Below the pieces are notes generated by a model. It was not told the origin of the DNA and did not search any database. It saw only the letters and a list, made by a program, of their open reading frames with translations. The position numbers and the translations under genes were made by a program. This document shows, piece by piece, positions 1 through 7,818 of a stretch of DNA of 64,000 nucleotides. The stretch comes from Methanocorpusculum vombati (GTDB taxonomy: Archaea; Halobacteriota; Methanomicrobia; Methanomicrobiales; Methanocorpusculaceae), in contig NZ_JAPTGC010000008.1 in the NCBI RefSeq assembly GCF_026891935.1, forward strand, positions 1 through 64,000, in the 5' to 3' direction. The stretch's first letter is position 1; each line of letters begins with the position of its first letter.

Positions 1-2
1 AC

Positions 3-392
3 CGTACCGACTACCTGACCGCCCTCCTGCACACCACCATCCACGGAGAAACCGCACGGACCCGCACCGCACCACCGCCTGCAACCGCAGCCTGGATCGC
101 GGCAGTCCGCGACATTGCCGAAACACACGACGCAGTTCTTGCCGCAACCCTGGAAGCCTTCGACGACCTCGCCTTCCCCGTCATCGCCATGCGCGGCGGA
201 AAAGACGCACTCGCCGCACTCCGGCAGGAGATCGAAGCATCCGTACTTGACCGCTGCGGCGTCCTCCCCGGAGCCGGAGACCTCGAACTCTGGATGAACA
301 TCTACCAGAACCTCAAACGACCCGAACTCATCCGCCACCGTACCGAACAGCTCGCCGCAGAGTTCCGCCGAAGCCGGGAGGATGGGCACTGA
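3..392 (+). CDS. hypothetical protein, 5' end outside window
   Basis: An open frame enters from the left edge and stops at 390-392, giving about 129 residues of a C-terminal part. I do not recognise the family. It is rich in alanine and predicted helix, with no cysteine cluster, no membrane segment and no catalytic motif I can name; it ends in a charged tail (FRRSREDGH). Third positions are mostly C or A, like the other + strand genes of this end. It directly abuts the repeat block beginning at 390, so its stop codon lies at the first tandem repeat unit. An overlapping minus-strand frame (11-301) has a Ser/Arg/Ala-rich composition typical of an antisense shadow. Confidence 0.65.
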   Translation, partial: RTDYLTALLHTTIHGETARTRTAPPPATAAWIAAVRDIAETHDAVLAATLEAFDDLAFPVIAMRGGKDALAALRQEIEASVLDRCGVLPGAGDLELWMNIYQNLKRPELIRHRTEQLAAEFRRSREDGH

Positions 393-429
393 TTGCATTG
401 ATTGCATTGATTGCACTGATTGCACTGAT
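390..429. repeat. 9-bp tandem repeat, 4.4 copies
   Basis: The unit tgattgcat/tgattgcac is repeated four times plus tgat, starting at the stop codon of the preceding gene. Period 9 keeps the reading frame, but nothing suggests it is translated. Confidence 0.85.
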
Positions 430-479
430 CTAAGAAAGTGGGGAATCCCCGGCATGGGCACGATGGAGAAAGGAAACAC

Positions 480-976
480 GAATCCACGCGAATCTCGCTC
501 GCTAACGCTCGCTCCGCGAATCGCGTTTGCGTTTCGTCGCTCGCCTTCCCGCCGGAGCCGGCGGGTGGCGTTGCTATCGCAAACGCGACGGCAAACGCTG
601 GACGGCGCCATTCGGGCGCCGCCAAGGTTAAACAGGATTTCTGCGAATTATTCCTGTCCTAAGGATGTTGGGATTTCTCCTTTGTACTGCGTCTACGGAA
701 GGGAAGCTTGGAAAACTTCGGCGGCGCCGAGGTTAAACAGGATTTCTGCGAATTATTCCTGTCCTAAGGATGTTGGGATTTCTCCTTTGTACTGCATCTA
801 CGGAAGGGATGCTTGGAAAACTTCGGCGGCGCCCGAATGGCGCCGTCCAGCGTTTGCCGTCGCGCTTGCGATAGCAACGCCGCCCGCCGGCTCCGGCGGG
901 AAGGCGAGCGACGAAACGCAAACGCGATTCGTGGAGGCAGCGAAGCTGCCGAGATTCGTGCGGATTCGCGTTATTC
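480..976. repeat. large imperfect inverted repeat (arms about 145 bp)
   Basis: The left arm (about 480-623) is, with few mismatches, the reverse complement of the right arm (about 828-976). Each arm holds smaller palindromes: CCCGCCGG-AG-CCGGCGGG in the left arm and its mirror in the right, and GGCGCC-ATTC-GGGCGCC next to the centre. The inner 200 bp is a pair of 105-bp direct repeats. The outer 25-30 bp of the arms diverge more than the inner part. No transposase gene lies between the arms, so this is not a normal insertion sequence; a MITE-like or hairpin-forming element is possible. Open frames through it are by-products of the symmetry. Confidence 0.85.
626..835. repeat. two 105-bp direct repeats
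   Basis: Copies at 626-730 and 731-835 are nearly identical, differing at a few bases (for example gcgtctacggaagggaag versus gcatctacggaagggatg). They sit head to tail exactly between the two inverted-repeat arms. Each carries a short internal inverted element (TCCTGTCCTAAGGA). They are AT-richer than the arms. No gene seen. Confidence 0.9.
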
Positions 977-1000
977 TTTCCTCATCCTACCCCTGTGAAA

Positions 1001-1277
1001 CCCTCAGAACAACGGAAATTCCCGCAACCAGCCGCACATCAAAACCCCGGAACAACGGAAATTCCCGCAACCAACCCACATCAAAACCCTCAGAACAACG
1101 GAAATTCCCGCAACCAGCCGCACATCAAACCCTCAGAACAACGGAAATTCCCGCAACCAGCCGCACATCAAAACCCTCAGAACAACGGAAATTCCCGCAA
1201 CCAGCCGCACATCAAAGCCCCGGAACAACGGAAATTCCCGCAACCAGCCGAACATCAAAACCCCGTAACAACGGAAA
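1001..1277. repeat. 43-bp tandem repeat array, seven units
   Basis: The core 'aacggaaattcccgcaac' recurs at 1011, 1054, 1097, 1140, 1184, 1227 and (degenerate) 1270, a period of 43 bp with one step of 44. Units alternate between a 'ccctcagaac' and a 'ccccggaac' variant. The array is purine-rich in A and C-rich with almost no T, and ends 25 bp before the start codon of the HNH gene, so it probably lies in that gene's promoter or leader. It is not a CRISPR array because whole units repeat and there are no unique spacers. Confidence 0.9.
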
Positions 1278-1302
1278 AACCACACAAAACCCCCAAAGAA
1301 CC

Positions 1303-1815
1303 ATGACACCACACGCCCCCCGCATCCACACCGGCGACTACCTCGCCTGGTACAAACACATCACCGGTGAATGGCAGTACGACTTCTCCGCCGGAGAAAT
1401 CCGCAACACCCGCACCGGCAACCCCGTACCATTCCGCACAAACGCCGACGGCTACCTCATCACAACCGTCCGCGTCCACGACAGAAAAACCACCATCCTC
1501 AAACATCGCGCAGTATGGATCGCCGCACACGGCATCCTCGCTCTCCCCCTCGACTACACCCTGGAAATAGACCACATCAACCACGACCGCACCGACTGCC
1601 GCATCCACAACCTCCGGCTCGTCACCGTCGCAGAAAACCGCCGAAACTCCCGCAAAAAACAGGGACCCGTACCGCCGGACACCGTTCGCCGGATTCGCAC
1701 GCGCTACGCCGCAGGCGGCATCAGCATCCGCGCACTCGCCGCAGAGCACCTCCTCTCCCCGGCAGCCGTATCCCGCATCGTCCGAAACCGCACCTACACC
1801 GGGGTCACCCCATGA
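1303..1815 (+). CDS. HNH endonuclease with C-terminal helix-turn-helix
   Basis: A 170-residue protein. Residues about 68-115 carry an HNH_3-type core: HRAVW around 68-72, IDHIN around 89-93, then HNLRLVT and ENRRNSR, the layout of phage and homing-type HNH nucleases that cut DNA with one metal ion. Residues about 125-165 (RYAAGGISIRALAAEH, then AVSRIVRNRTYTGV) look like a helix-turn-helix DNA-binding tail. The ATG at 1303 is chosen because the HNH fold starts soon after and everything upstream in the same open frame (back to 382) is repeat sequence. Its stop overlaps the next ATG by 4 bp. Role is inferred: mobility of this locus, or packaging/processing in a provirus remnant. Confidence 0.85.
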   Translation: MTPHAPRIHTGDYLAWYKHITGEWQYDFSAGEIRNTRTGNPVPFRTNADGYLITTVRVHDRKTTILKHRAVWIAAHGILALPLDYTLEIDHINHDRTDCRIHNLRLVTVAENRRNSRKKQGPVPPDTVRRIRTRYAAGGISIRALAAEHLLSPAAVSRIVRNRTYTGVTP

Positions 1816-2078
1816 CACCCGAAACCGACCCCGTCTATCAGATAACCGACTACACCTGCACCAGCTGCGGACGCACCTTCTCCCTCGGCATCTGGACACC
1901 GCCCGAACCCCCGGACCCCGAACCCCTCCTCACCTGTCCCCGCTGCAAACAGACCGCCGTACGCACCGACACCGCAGAAAAACACATCATCGAAGAGTAC
2001 TTCCGCCTCAGAAAAGCCGTAAACATCATCCTCGACACCAGAACACGCGAACATCACCTGAGAAACGACCGACCATGA
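1812..2078 (+). CDS. zinc-ribbon hypothetical protein
   Basis: An 88-residue protein with two CxxC knuckles, CTSCG near residue 16 and CPRCK near residue 40, spaced as in a zinc ribbon, followed by a helical charged tail (EEYFRLRKAVNIIL). No enzyme motif is visible. It overlaps the HNH gene by ATGA at its start and the next gene by ATGA at its end, so translation of the four genes 1303-2760 is probably coupled. A role in nucleic-acid binding for the same element is an inference from the neighbours. Confidence 0.75.
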   Translation: MTPETDPVYQITDYTCTSCGRTFSLGIWTPPEPPDPEPLLTCPRCKQTAVRTDTAEKHIIEEYFRLRKAVNIILDTRTREHHLRNDRP

Positions 2079-2563
2079 CCCGCACCGCAACCCTCCTCAA
2101 CGACCTCATCCTCCCGAAGTGGCCACGGCCCGCCAACCCCTTTGCCCGGGCCTTCTGGGCAGACCGGCTCGAACACGCCGCAGGCGAACTCGCCCGCATC
2201 TTCAACGAACAGTATCACACCGCCGTCAGCGAAATCACCGCAGGAAACCTCACCAGCCCCGACTACGAACTCCGGTTTCCGGTCATCCCCGTCCGGCGCG
2301 TGGACACCGACCGGCTCCGGCGCGAACTGCCGGCGGCTTACGACCGAACCGCACATCTCCGGGCGACCGACGCAGAGCACATCCTCGGCAGAGATGCACT
2401 GTATACCCTGTGCCGGAAAACCGACCCGGCACGCACCGCATCTCTTACCATCGTCACCATCGGAGACCTCGCCGGAATCCTCAGCCCCGCAGAACTCGAA
2501 CCCTTTCTCCACACAGACCAGAAACCCGCACGCCCCGTAATTCTCCGGAGGGAAACCGCATGA
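2075..2563 (+). CDS. hypothetical protein
   Basis: A 162-residue soluble protein that I do not recognise. The N-terminal half is helical with several Trp/Phe residues (WPRPANPFARAFWADR), the C-terminal half ends in a basic tail (PARPVILRRETA). It has one cysteine and no metal cluster. Strong C preference at third positions and ATGA overlaps on both sides mark it as a true member of the 1303-2760 operon. No function is proposed. Confidence 0.7.
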   Translation: MTRTATLLNDLILPKWPRPANPFARAFWADRLEHAAGELARIFNEQYHTAVSEITAGNLTSPDYELRFPVIPVRRVDTDRLRRELPAAYDRTAHLRATDAEHILGRDALYTLCRKTDPARTASLTIVTIGDLAGILSPAELEPFLHTDQKPARPVILRRETA

Positions 2564-2760
2564 GATGGTACCACTACCCCGAACTCGCCGACCGGGAAAC
2601 CCTGATTGCCATGCTCCGCGCAGGACTCTCCGTCCGCGACATCTGTACGAACGTCGGCTGTACCAAGACAGCGGTCGCCTCGGCCATCCGCAACCACGGC
2701 ATTCAGCGGCCTTTCGTAGAAGGACTCTCCGACGAAATGAAGAAAAAGCTCCGGCTCTGA
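2560..2760 (+). CDS. small helix-turn-helix protein
   Basis: A 66-residue protein whose middle (about residues 14-50) is a resolvase/Trp-repressor-like helix-turn-helix: ETLIAMLRAGLSVRDI followed by VGCTKTAVASAIRNHG. It is last in the four-gene coupled operon and overlaps the previous gene by ATGA (2560-2563). The same domain pattern reappears in the broken gene at 61.74-61.93 kb (RELLAGKKVLRIARELGCSR). Likely a DNA-binding regulator of this element; target unknown. Confidence 0.75.
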   Translation: MRWYHYPELADRETLIAMLRAGLSVRDICTNVGCTKTAVASAIRNHGIQRPFVEGLSDEMKKKLRL

Positions 2761-2913
2761 ACCGGGGAACACTACTTTTTTGTGACGGGAGAAATCCCCC
2801 TTACAACCCGGAAAACTTCCCGGAAAACCGGAAACTGCCCAGATTCATACCATCCCCCGCCCAACAGAATACGCAGAGACTGCCGCAGTGCAGCCTCAGG
2901 AGAAACAAAAAAC

Positions 2914-3429
2914 ATGCCACTCGACTTCACCCCGACTGCAATCGTGAAGAGCGCAAAACGCACCTTCACCGCACCGATCACCTCTGCCGCTACCTTCGAC
3001 GCCGCAATCGCCGCGCTCAAGGCAGAGGACAATCCGCTCGGCGCATCCGCATACCAGACCGCGGGAGAAACCATCGACGGCGTCACCACCGCCGCCGAAT
3101 CCTACCGGGCCACCATCGAATACGTAAACCCCCTTGGAAAAACCCTCGGCACAATCACCATCAGCGCCCCCGACCGCGACGCCTATGACGATATCATCGC
3201 AGAAATCCTCGCAACAACCGCCATCACCCAGGCCTACGGCGCAGACACAACCGCAAACCGCAACACCGCAAAAGACAGCTGGAACGTCCGCCTCAAAATC
3301 CACGACCCAACCGGCGAAAACTACTTCCTCAGCTTCACCAGAAAAGACCTCAGAATCAGCTCTTACGAGGCAGACACCATCCTCACCAAAGTAGACACCT
3401 GGGCAGACGGCGTAGCCGCACTCAACTAA
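2914..3429 (+). CDS. hypothetical protein (beta-rich, possible structural role)
   Basis: A 171-residue protein without cysteines, membrane segments or recognised catalytic residues. It alternates short strands and threonine/alanine-rich turns (TAPITSAATFDAAIAALK, GTITISAPDRDAYDD), and ends WADGVAALN. The first ATG with a reasonable spacing to a GGAG (2899-2902) is 2914; the open frame extends upstream to 2782 but that part looks like leader. The short strand-plus-helix pattern is faintly like DUF2922-type small proteins; I cannot confirm it. A hairpin terminator follows at 3440. It may belong to the same accessory element. Confidence 0.6.
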   Translation: MPLDFTPTAIVKSAKRTFTAPITSAATFDAAIAALKAEDNPLGASAYQTAGETIDGVTTAAESYRATIEYVNPLGKTLGTITISAPDRDAYDDIIAEILATTAITQAYGADTTANRNTAKDSWNVRLKIHDPTGENYFLSFTRKDLRISSYEADTILTKVDTWADGVAALN

Positions 3430-3439
3430 CCGACCCGCC

Positions 3440-3490
3440 CATTTTCTAACGTGGGGGTTGCCCCGTGCGGGGCAACCCCCACAGAAAATG
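3440..3490. terminator. strong hairpin between hypothetical genes
   Basis: A perfect 14-bp stem with a 4-nt loop (GTGGGGGTTGCCCC-gtgc-GGGGCAACCCCCAC, 3451-3482) is flanked by a second inverted pair, attttct (3441-3447) and agaaaat (3483-3489). There is no clear T-run after it, so it may act as an RNA-processing or stability element rather than a classical terminator. Confidence 0.75.
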
Positions 3491-3582
3491 ACCGGCGCGG
3501 TCCGCTCGCGGGCTCCACCCGCTCGGACGCAGCAGCTGAACCGGAACGTCTGGAAAATAAAAACAAAAAAGGAGAAAAAATC

Positions 3583-3732
3583 ATGGACACCCTTACTACC
3601 CTCCTCATCATCGGTCTCGCCGCACAGGGCATCGCATTCGCCGCAATCGTCCTCGCCCCGCCCCTCTACGCATGGGCGGACAGATGGCTTGACCGCACCC
3701 ACCACAGCACCGCAGACGAACACCGGGACTAA
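3583..3732 (+). CDS. 49-residue single-pass membrane protein
   Basis: A small ORF preceded by a textbook Shine-Dalgarno site (GGAG at 3571-3574, nine bases before the ATG). Residues about 4-31 form one hydrophobic segment (TTLLIIGLAAQGIAFAAIVL and on), followed by a hydrophilic charged tail (DRWLDRTHHSTADEHRD). Such holin-like or toxin-like mini-proteins are frequent in accessory islands, but nothing here decides the function. It follows the hairpin at 3440-3490. Confidence 0.55.
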   Translation: MDTLTTLLIIGLAAQGIAFAAIVLAPPLYAWADRWLDRTHHSTADEHRD

Positions 3733-3771
3733 CCCTCCCGGACTTTTTTTGACCGCAAAACAAAATCCTGC

Positions 3772-5949
3772 TCAGACCTCAGATCCTCCCTCCCGCACCC
3801 GCACCGCAGAAATCCCCGCAAGCACATCACCCAGCCGGTAATACTCATCCGCCGCCATCTCCGCAAGCATCTCCCGCGGCACCATCGCCCCGAACTTCCA
3901 CATCGTATCCGGCAGCTCCGGCAGCTCACCCGCAAGCACCGCCGCATCCGTCCGCGCCAGTTCCCGCAAAAGATCACCTGCCCGCACCGCCGCATCCACA
4001 GACTCCCACCCAAAGATACGTATCGCAAACGGATCAGAATGCATACTGAATTTTCCGTCCGGCAACCGGTTTTTTAACAAACGTACCAGAACCATATTTG
4101 CCCGTGCACCAAGAAACGTCGCAACAACCACCGACCAGCCGGTAACCTCAGGTTCTGCACGCACATGCACACACCCCGGCACAAAATCCTCCGGAAGCAT
4201 CCGGATCAGACCCGCAAGCATCTCCTCCTGCTCCCGCGGCAGAGGAAGCAGCGTCCTCCCCCGCGCAAGAATCTGACAGACCGCCCCGCATACCGTAGGC
4301 GACACATCCGCCCCCCGCATACCGCTGCCGCTCCAGAACGGCCGCTTCACCCCGCCGCCGGAACCGCTCGCAGGCTCCACCAGCGCACGCTTATGCACAT
4401 CATCCCGAAACAGCAGCCGCCAGTTTCTCCCGGAAAACGAAAACATCTTCCCCGGCTCGCTCCCCACAAACCGGGGATCCAGCGTACCCACCACCGTCCC
4501 GTCCGGCAGCACCGCAGCATACCCTCCCGCATCATGAATCACCGAAACCAGCGCAACCCAGTTCGACCTCCCCAGCTCCCGCTCCGCCCGCGGCCCGGCA
4601 GAATACAGATCCCCGTCGCAGACCAGAAACTCCTGCTCCGCAAGATACCCAAGCAGCCTCATCACCGTATCAGGCGGCACCATCGCAAACGGCGACAGAG
4701 AACGAAGTGCCCCGGCAATCGTCCTCCGCGACACCCCTCCCGGCCTGCTTTTCAGCAGAAGAAACAACTGCTGAACCATCACATGGTACGCATGTGCCGG
4801 AACCCGAAGCGGCTCAACCTCATGCCGCATCGCCGACTCAATCGTCGCCGCAGCAACCAGCAGATCGCACGGACTGTACAGAACAAACAACATCTCCGCC
4901 GCCCCTCCCCGCCTGCCCGTACGTCCCAGCCGCTGCAAAAACGACGCAACCGACCGCGGCGGCCCATACTGCACCACCAGATCCAAATCCCCAATATCAA
5001 TCCCCAGCTCCATCGTACTCGTACAAATAACACACGTCCCGCCGCCCTGATCAAACGCCGCCTCCGCCTCCGCACGATCCTCCGCCGACACCGACGAATG
5101 ATGCAGATACACCCCGGACACCAGATCCGAAAGCGGCATCATCAACCGCTCCGCCAAACTCCGGCTGTCCACAAACACCAGCGCCTTCCTCCCCCGCACC
5201 GCCTCTGCCACCGCCCGCACCTGGGCAGAAAACTCCCCCTCCACCACAAAAGAAAACCGTTTCGGCGTCGCGGGCGACGGAATCTGCACCAGCTGCCTTT
5301 TCCGTCCCGGACCCGACAACCATGCCAAAAGCTCCTCCGGATTCCCCACCGTCGCAGACAACCCGATCCGCTGGACCATCCGTCGTCCGGCCCCTGTCAT
5401 CTCCAGCCGATCCAGCAGACACCGGAGATGCACCCCGCGATCCGTCTCCATGAACGCATGAATCTCATCAATGATCACAAACCGGACGGAAGCAAACGCT
5501 CCTCGTGACGCGGGATCGCCGAGCAGCACCTCCAGCGACTCAGGCGTCGTAAGCAGCAGATTCGGCAGCTCCCCGTCTGCGGAAAATTTCCACCGGTCAC
5601 GGGCCGCCACATCCCCGTGCTGGGACGCCACCGTCAGTCCCGCCCGCCCGCACATCAGCAGAATCCTATCCTCCTGATCATTGATCAGCGCCTTTAAAGG
5701 CGACAGATAAATCGCCCCAAGCCCGGACGACCCCGCCTTCAGCAGCGCATCAATCACCGGAATAAACGCCGACTCAGTCTTTCCGCCCGCAGTCGGCGCG
5801 AGCACCACCACATCCGCACCATCAGCCACCGCCCGGCAGGTCTCCTCCTGCACCGGCCGCAGACCATCCCACCCCAGACCCGAAAGCAGCACCTCCTGCA
5901 AACTCGGATGAAACGACTCAAACAGCGTCATCAGATCGGAACACCGCAT
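3772..5949 (-). CDS. Lhr-type superfamily 2 DNA helicase
   Basis: A 725-residue ATP-dependent helicase of the Lhr family (COG1201). Visible motifs in order: Walker A APTAGGKT (residues 51-58), DEIHA near 165, SATVGN near 200, the domain-2 motif STMELGIDIGDLD near 320 and LGRTGRRGG near 345. Lhr enzymes are 3'-5' DNA translocases linked to repair. The protein is shorter than bacterial Lhr-extended forms and at the low end for archaeal Lhr core plus winged-helix domains. The start at 5949 overlaps the upstream thioredoxin gene by 32 bp; an internal ATG at 5931 also overlaps, so the two are co-transcribed. Coding strand is G-rich at third positions. Confidence 0.9.
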   Translation of the reverse strand: MRCSDLMTLFESFHPSLQEVLLSGLGWDGLRPVQEETCRAVADGADVVVLAPTAGGKTESAFIPVIDALLKAGSSGLGAIYLSPLKALINDQEDRILLMCGRAGLTVASQHGDVAARDRWKFSADGELPNLLLTTPESLEVLLGDPASRGAFASVRFVIIDEIHAFMETDRGVHLRCLLDRLEMTGAGRRMVQRIGLSATVGNPEELLAWLSGPGRKRQLVQIPSPATPKRFSFVVEGEFSAQVRAVAEAVRGRKALVFVDSRSLAERLMMPLSDLVSGVYLHHSSVSAEDRAEAEAAFDQGGGTCVICTSTMELGIDIGDLDLVVQYGPPRSVASFLQRLGRTGRRGGAAEMLFVLYSPCDLLVAAATIESAMRHEVEPLRVPAHAYHVMVQQLFLLLKSRPGGVSRRTIAGALRSLSPFAMVPPDTVMRLLGYLAEQEFLVCDGDLYSAGPRAERELGRSNWVALVSVIHDAGGYAAVLPDGTVVGTLDPRFVGSEPGKMFSFSGRNWRLLFRDDVHKRALVEPASGSGGGVKRPFWSGSGMRGADVSPTVCGAVCQILARGRTLLPLPREQEEMLAGLIRMLPEDFVPGCVHVRAEPEVTGWSVVVATFLGARANMVLVRLLKNRLPDGKFSMHSDPFAIRIFGWESVDAAVRAGDLLRELARTDAAVLAGELPELPDTMWKFGAMVPREMLAEMAADEYYRLGDVLAGISAVRVREGGSEV

Positions 5950-6328
5950 TCAGCTCCTCACGGAACTTCTCCGCCGACATCGCACCCACATGCAGCCGCA
6001 CCGCCGTACCGTTGATAACATAGAGCACCCGCGGAATACTCGTAATCCCCAGCTGCGTCGCAATCCCGTGGTTGCGGTCAGTATCGCATTTGCAGAACTG
6101 CACCTCCGGAAACTCAACTGACATCTCCTCAAATATCGGGCTGAAATACCTGCACGGTCCGCACCACTCAGCCCAGAAATCAATCACCACCTTCGGTCTC
6201 CCCAGCGTCACCTCATTGAAATTGTACTCCGTCAGATGCACAACCGGCCACCCCTCCGGAGGCGGTATCTTCACTGCCATCTGTTCAAACCGTTTCCGCC
6301 GCAGCTGTTCCAGCTCACTATCTTCCAT
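5918..6328 (-). CDS. thioredoxin
   Basis: A 136-residue thioredoxin-fold protein with the canonical active site WCGPC (C56, C59) and the cis-proline loop SIPRV. It reduces protein disulfides in the cytoplasm; no signal peptide is present. An N-terminal extension of about 30 residues (MEDSELEQLRRKRFEQMAVK) precedes the fold. I prefer the ATG at 6328 over the longer TTG start at 6349, because the longer form adds only a few residues of poor quality. It lies upstream of, and overlaps, the Lhr helicase gene, an unusual partner for a redox protein. Confidence 0.9.
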   Translation of the reverse strand: MEDSELEQLRRKRFEQMAVKIPPPEGWPVVHLTEYNFNEVTLGRPKVVIDFWAEWCGPCRYFSPIFEEMSVEFPEVQFCKCDTDRNHGIATQLGITSIPRVLYVINGTAVRLHVGAMSAEKFREELNAVFRSDDAV

Positions 6329-6425
6329 ACCAGAATATGGGAAAACCAACCTAATGAGGATATGCCAATGACATATCGGAATTTATTTAAAGAAACCCAT
6401 CGTATATCTTATCTCACTTACAAGA

Positions 6426-6500
6426 AGCGAGGTGGGGTAGTCAGGAGATCCCGACGGGCTCATAACCCGTAGACCAATGGTTCAAATCCATTCCTCGCTA
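6426..6500 (+). tRNA. initiator tRNA-Met (CAU)
   Basis: Cloverleaf with acceptor AGCGAGG/CCTCGCT plus discriminator A, D-arm, anticodon arm CGGGCTCATAACCCG and T-arm AATGGTTCAAATCCATT. Two features mark it as the initiator: the A1-U72 end pair and three consecutive G-C pairs at the base of the anticodon stem. A TATA-like TATATCTT lies at 6403-6410. CCA is not encoded. Confidence 0.92.
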
Positions 6501-6566
6501 CTGTTTTTCCGAAGATTTTTCCAAAAGCACAATGCACTTAGTCTTACCCGTCCAACCTATCAGGCA

Positions 6567-7790
6567 ATGACAGCATCCAAAATTCTTCTTCTCATCATCG
6601 ACGGTGTGGGCGACCGTCCGTGCGACTGTCTCGGCGGAAAAACCCCGTTACAGGCAGCACACATCCCGAACCTCGACGAACTTGCAAAGACCGGCATCTG
6701 CGGCATCATGGACCCTGTCGCCCCCGGAATCCGTGCGGGCTCCGACACCTCCCACTTAAGCCTCCTTGGCTACCCGCCGCAGCAGTACTACACCGGCCGC
6801 GGCCCGCTGGAAGCCGCAGGCTGCGGCATACAAATGGAACCGGGCATGATCGGATTCCGCGCCAACTACGCAACCATCGACGACGCAGGCAACGTCATCG
6901 ATCGGCGCGCCGGAAGAATCGCCGACACCACCGAACTATCCGCCGCCATCCGCGACGGCGTTGACCTCAGCAAATACGGCGTCACCATCCGGTTCGAACC
7001 CGGAACCGGCCACCGCGCCGCCCTCGCCCTGAAAGGCAGCGGACTCTCCGCTGCAGTCTCCAGCAACGACCCCAAAGCAACCGGAATCCCTCCCAAAACC
7101 ATCCACCCCGAAGGCGAAGACACACCCGAAGCAAAATTCACCGCAGACGTCTGCAACGAATTCTGCCGTCAGGCAGCGGAAATTCTCAAAAATCACCCCG
7201 TCAACCTTGCACGCAAAGCCGCAGGCCAGAACCCCGCAAACGTCGTTCTTATCCGGGGTGCCGGTGCCATGGGCGTCTATGAACCCTTCGAGGAACGTCA
7301 CGAACTCTCCGGCAGTGTCGTTGCCGCAGCCGCCCTCATCGCAGGCATCGGCAGCTCCGTTGGTCTTCGCCGCGTACCGGTACACCCGGACACCCCGCTT
7401 GCAGAACAGGTATCCCTCGTTTTGCAGGAACTTGCAACCCGGGACTTTGTCCTCTTCAACATCAAAAACGCCGACGAATACGGTCACGACGGAAAAGCAA
7501 TGGAGAAAAAGGAATTTCTGGAAAAGATCGACAAAGAACTCCGTCCTCTCATGGAAATGCCGGACCTCATGATCGCCGTCTGCGGTGACCACTCAACGCC
7601 CTGCACCATCAAAGAGCACAGCGCAGACCCCGTACCCCTGATCATTCACGGTGACGGAACGCGGACCGACCACGTATCCTCCTACGATGAAATCTCCTGC
7701 GCTGCTGGAGCCCTCTGCCGGATACGCGGCGGCGACCTGATGCCGATCCTTCTGGACCTCATCGACAAAACCCATAAGTACGGCGCATAA
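6567..7790 (+). CDS. apgM: 2,3-bisphosphoglycerate-independent phosphoglycerate mutase, archaeal type
   Basis: A 407-residue alkaline-phosphatase-superfamily enzyme that interconverts 3- and 2-phosphoglycerate in gluconeogenesis/glycolysis. N-terminal metal motif IIDGVGDRP (D12), the phosphoserine loop AGSDTSHLSLLGY near residue 60, and C-terminal metal ligands in NADEYGHDGK and CGDHSTPC are all present. Length is normal for ApgM. The ATG at 6567 is chosen since the open frame upstream runs into the initiator tRNA. It stands alone between the tRNA and the bactofilin-like gene, 28 bp upstream of the latter. Confidence 0.95.
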   Translation: MTASKILLLIIDGVGDRPCDCLGGKTPLQAAHIPNLDELAKTGICGIMDPVAPGIRAGSDTSHLSLLGYPPQQYYTGRGPLEAAGCGIQMEPGMIGFRANYATIDDAGNVIDRRAGRIADTTELSAAIRDGVDLSKYGVTIRFEPGTGHRAALALKGSGLSAAVSSNDPKATGIPPKTIHPEGEDTPEAKFTADVCNEFCRQAAEILKNHPVNLARKAAGQNPANVVLIRGAGAMGVYEPFEERHELSGSVVAAAALIAGIGSSVGLRRVPVHPDTPLAEQVSLVLQELATRDFVLFNIKNADEYGHDGKAMEKKEFLEKIDKELRPLMEMPDLMIAVCGDHSTPCTIKEHSADPVPLIIHGDGTRTDHVSSYDEISCAAGALCRIRGGDLMPILLDLIDKTHKYGA

Positions 7791-7818
7791 CGATTATTAC
7801 ATATATACAGGGTGGAGA

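Noticed and set aside
995-1306. Tandem 43-bp array as a CRISPR array or a repeat protein
   Set aside because: Entire units are nearly identical with no variable spacers, no cas genes nearby, and the period is not a multiple of three, so the reading frame would rotate.
382-1815. One 477-codon frame running from the 9-bp repeat through to the HNH gene
   Set aside because: The upstream 300 codons translate repeat DNA with mirrored and shuffled peptides; only 1303-1815 has an HNH fold and proper start context.
2896-3723. 275-codon minus-strand frame opposite the 2914 gene
   Set aside because: Gly/Val/Cys-rich antisense composition; the + strand gene has the better codon pattern and start.
4165-5508. 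447-codon + frame opposite the Lhr helicase
   Set aside because: Extreme Pro/His/Arg composition, a shadow of the helicase gene.
5918-6349. TTG start at 6349 for thioredoxin
   Set aside because: Adds seven residues with no support; ATG 6328 has a standard N-terminus.
6477-6566. apgM start at 6477
   Set aside because: Would begin within initiator tRNA-Met; ATG at 6567 fits the family.
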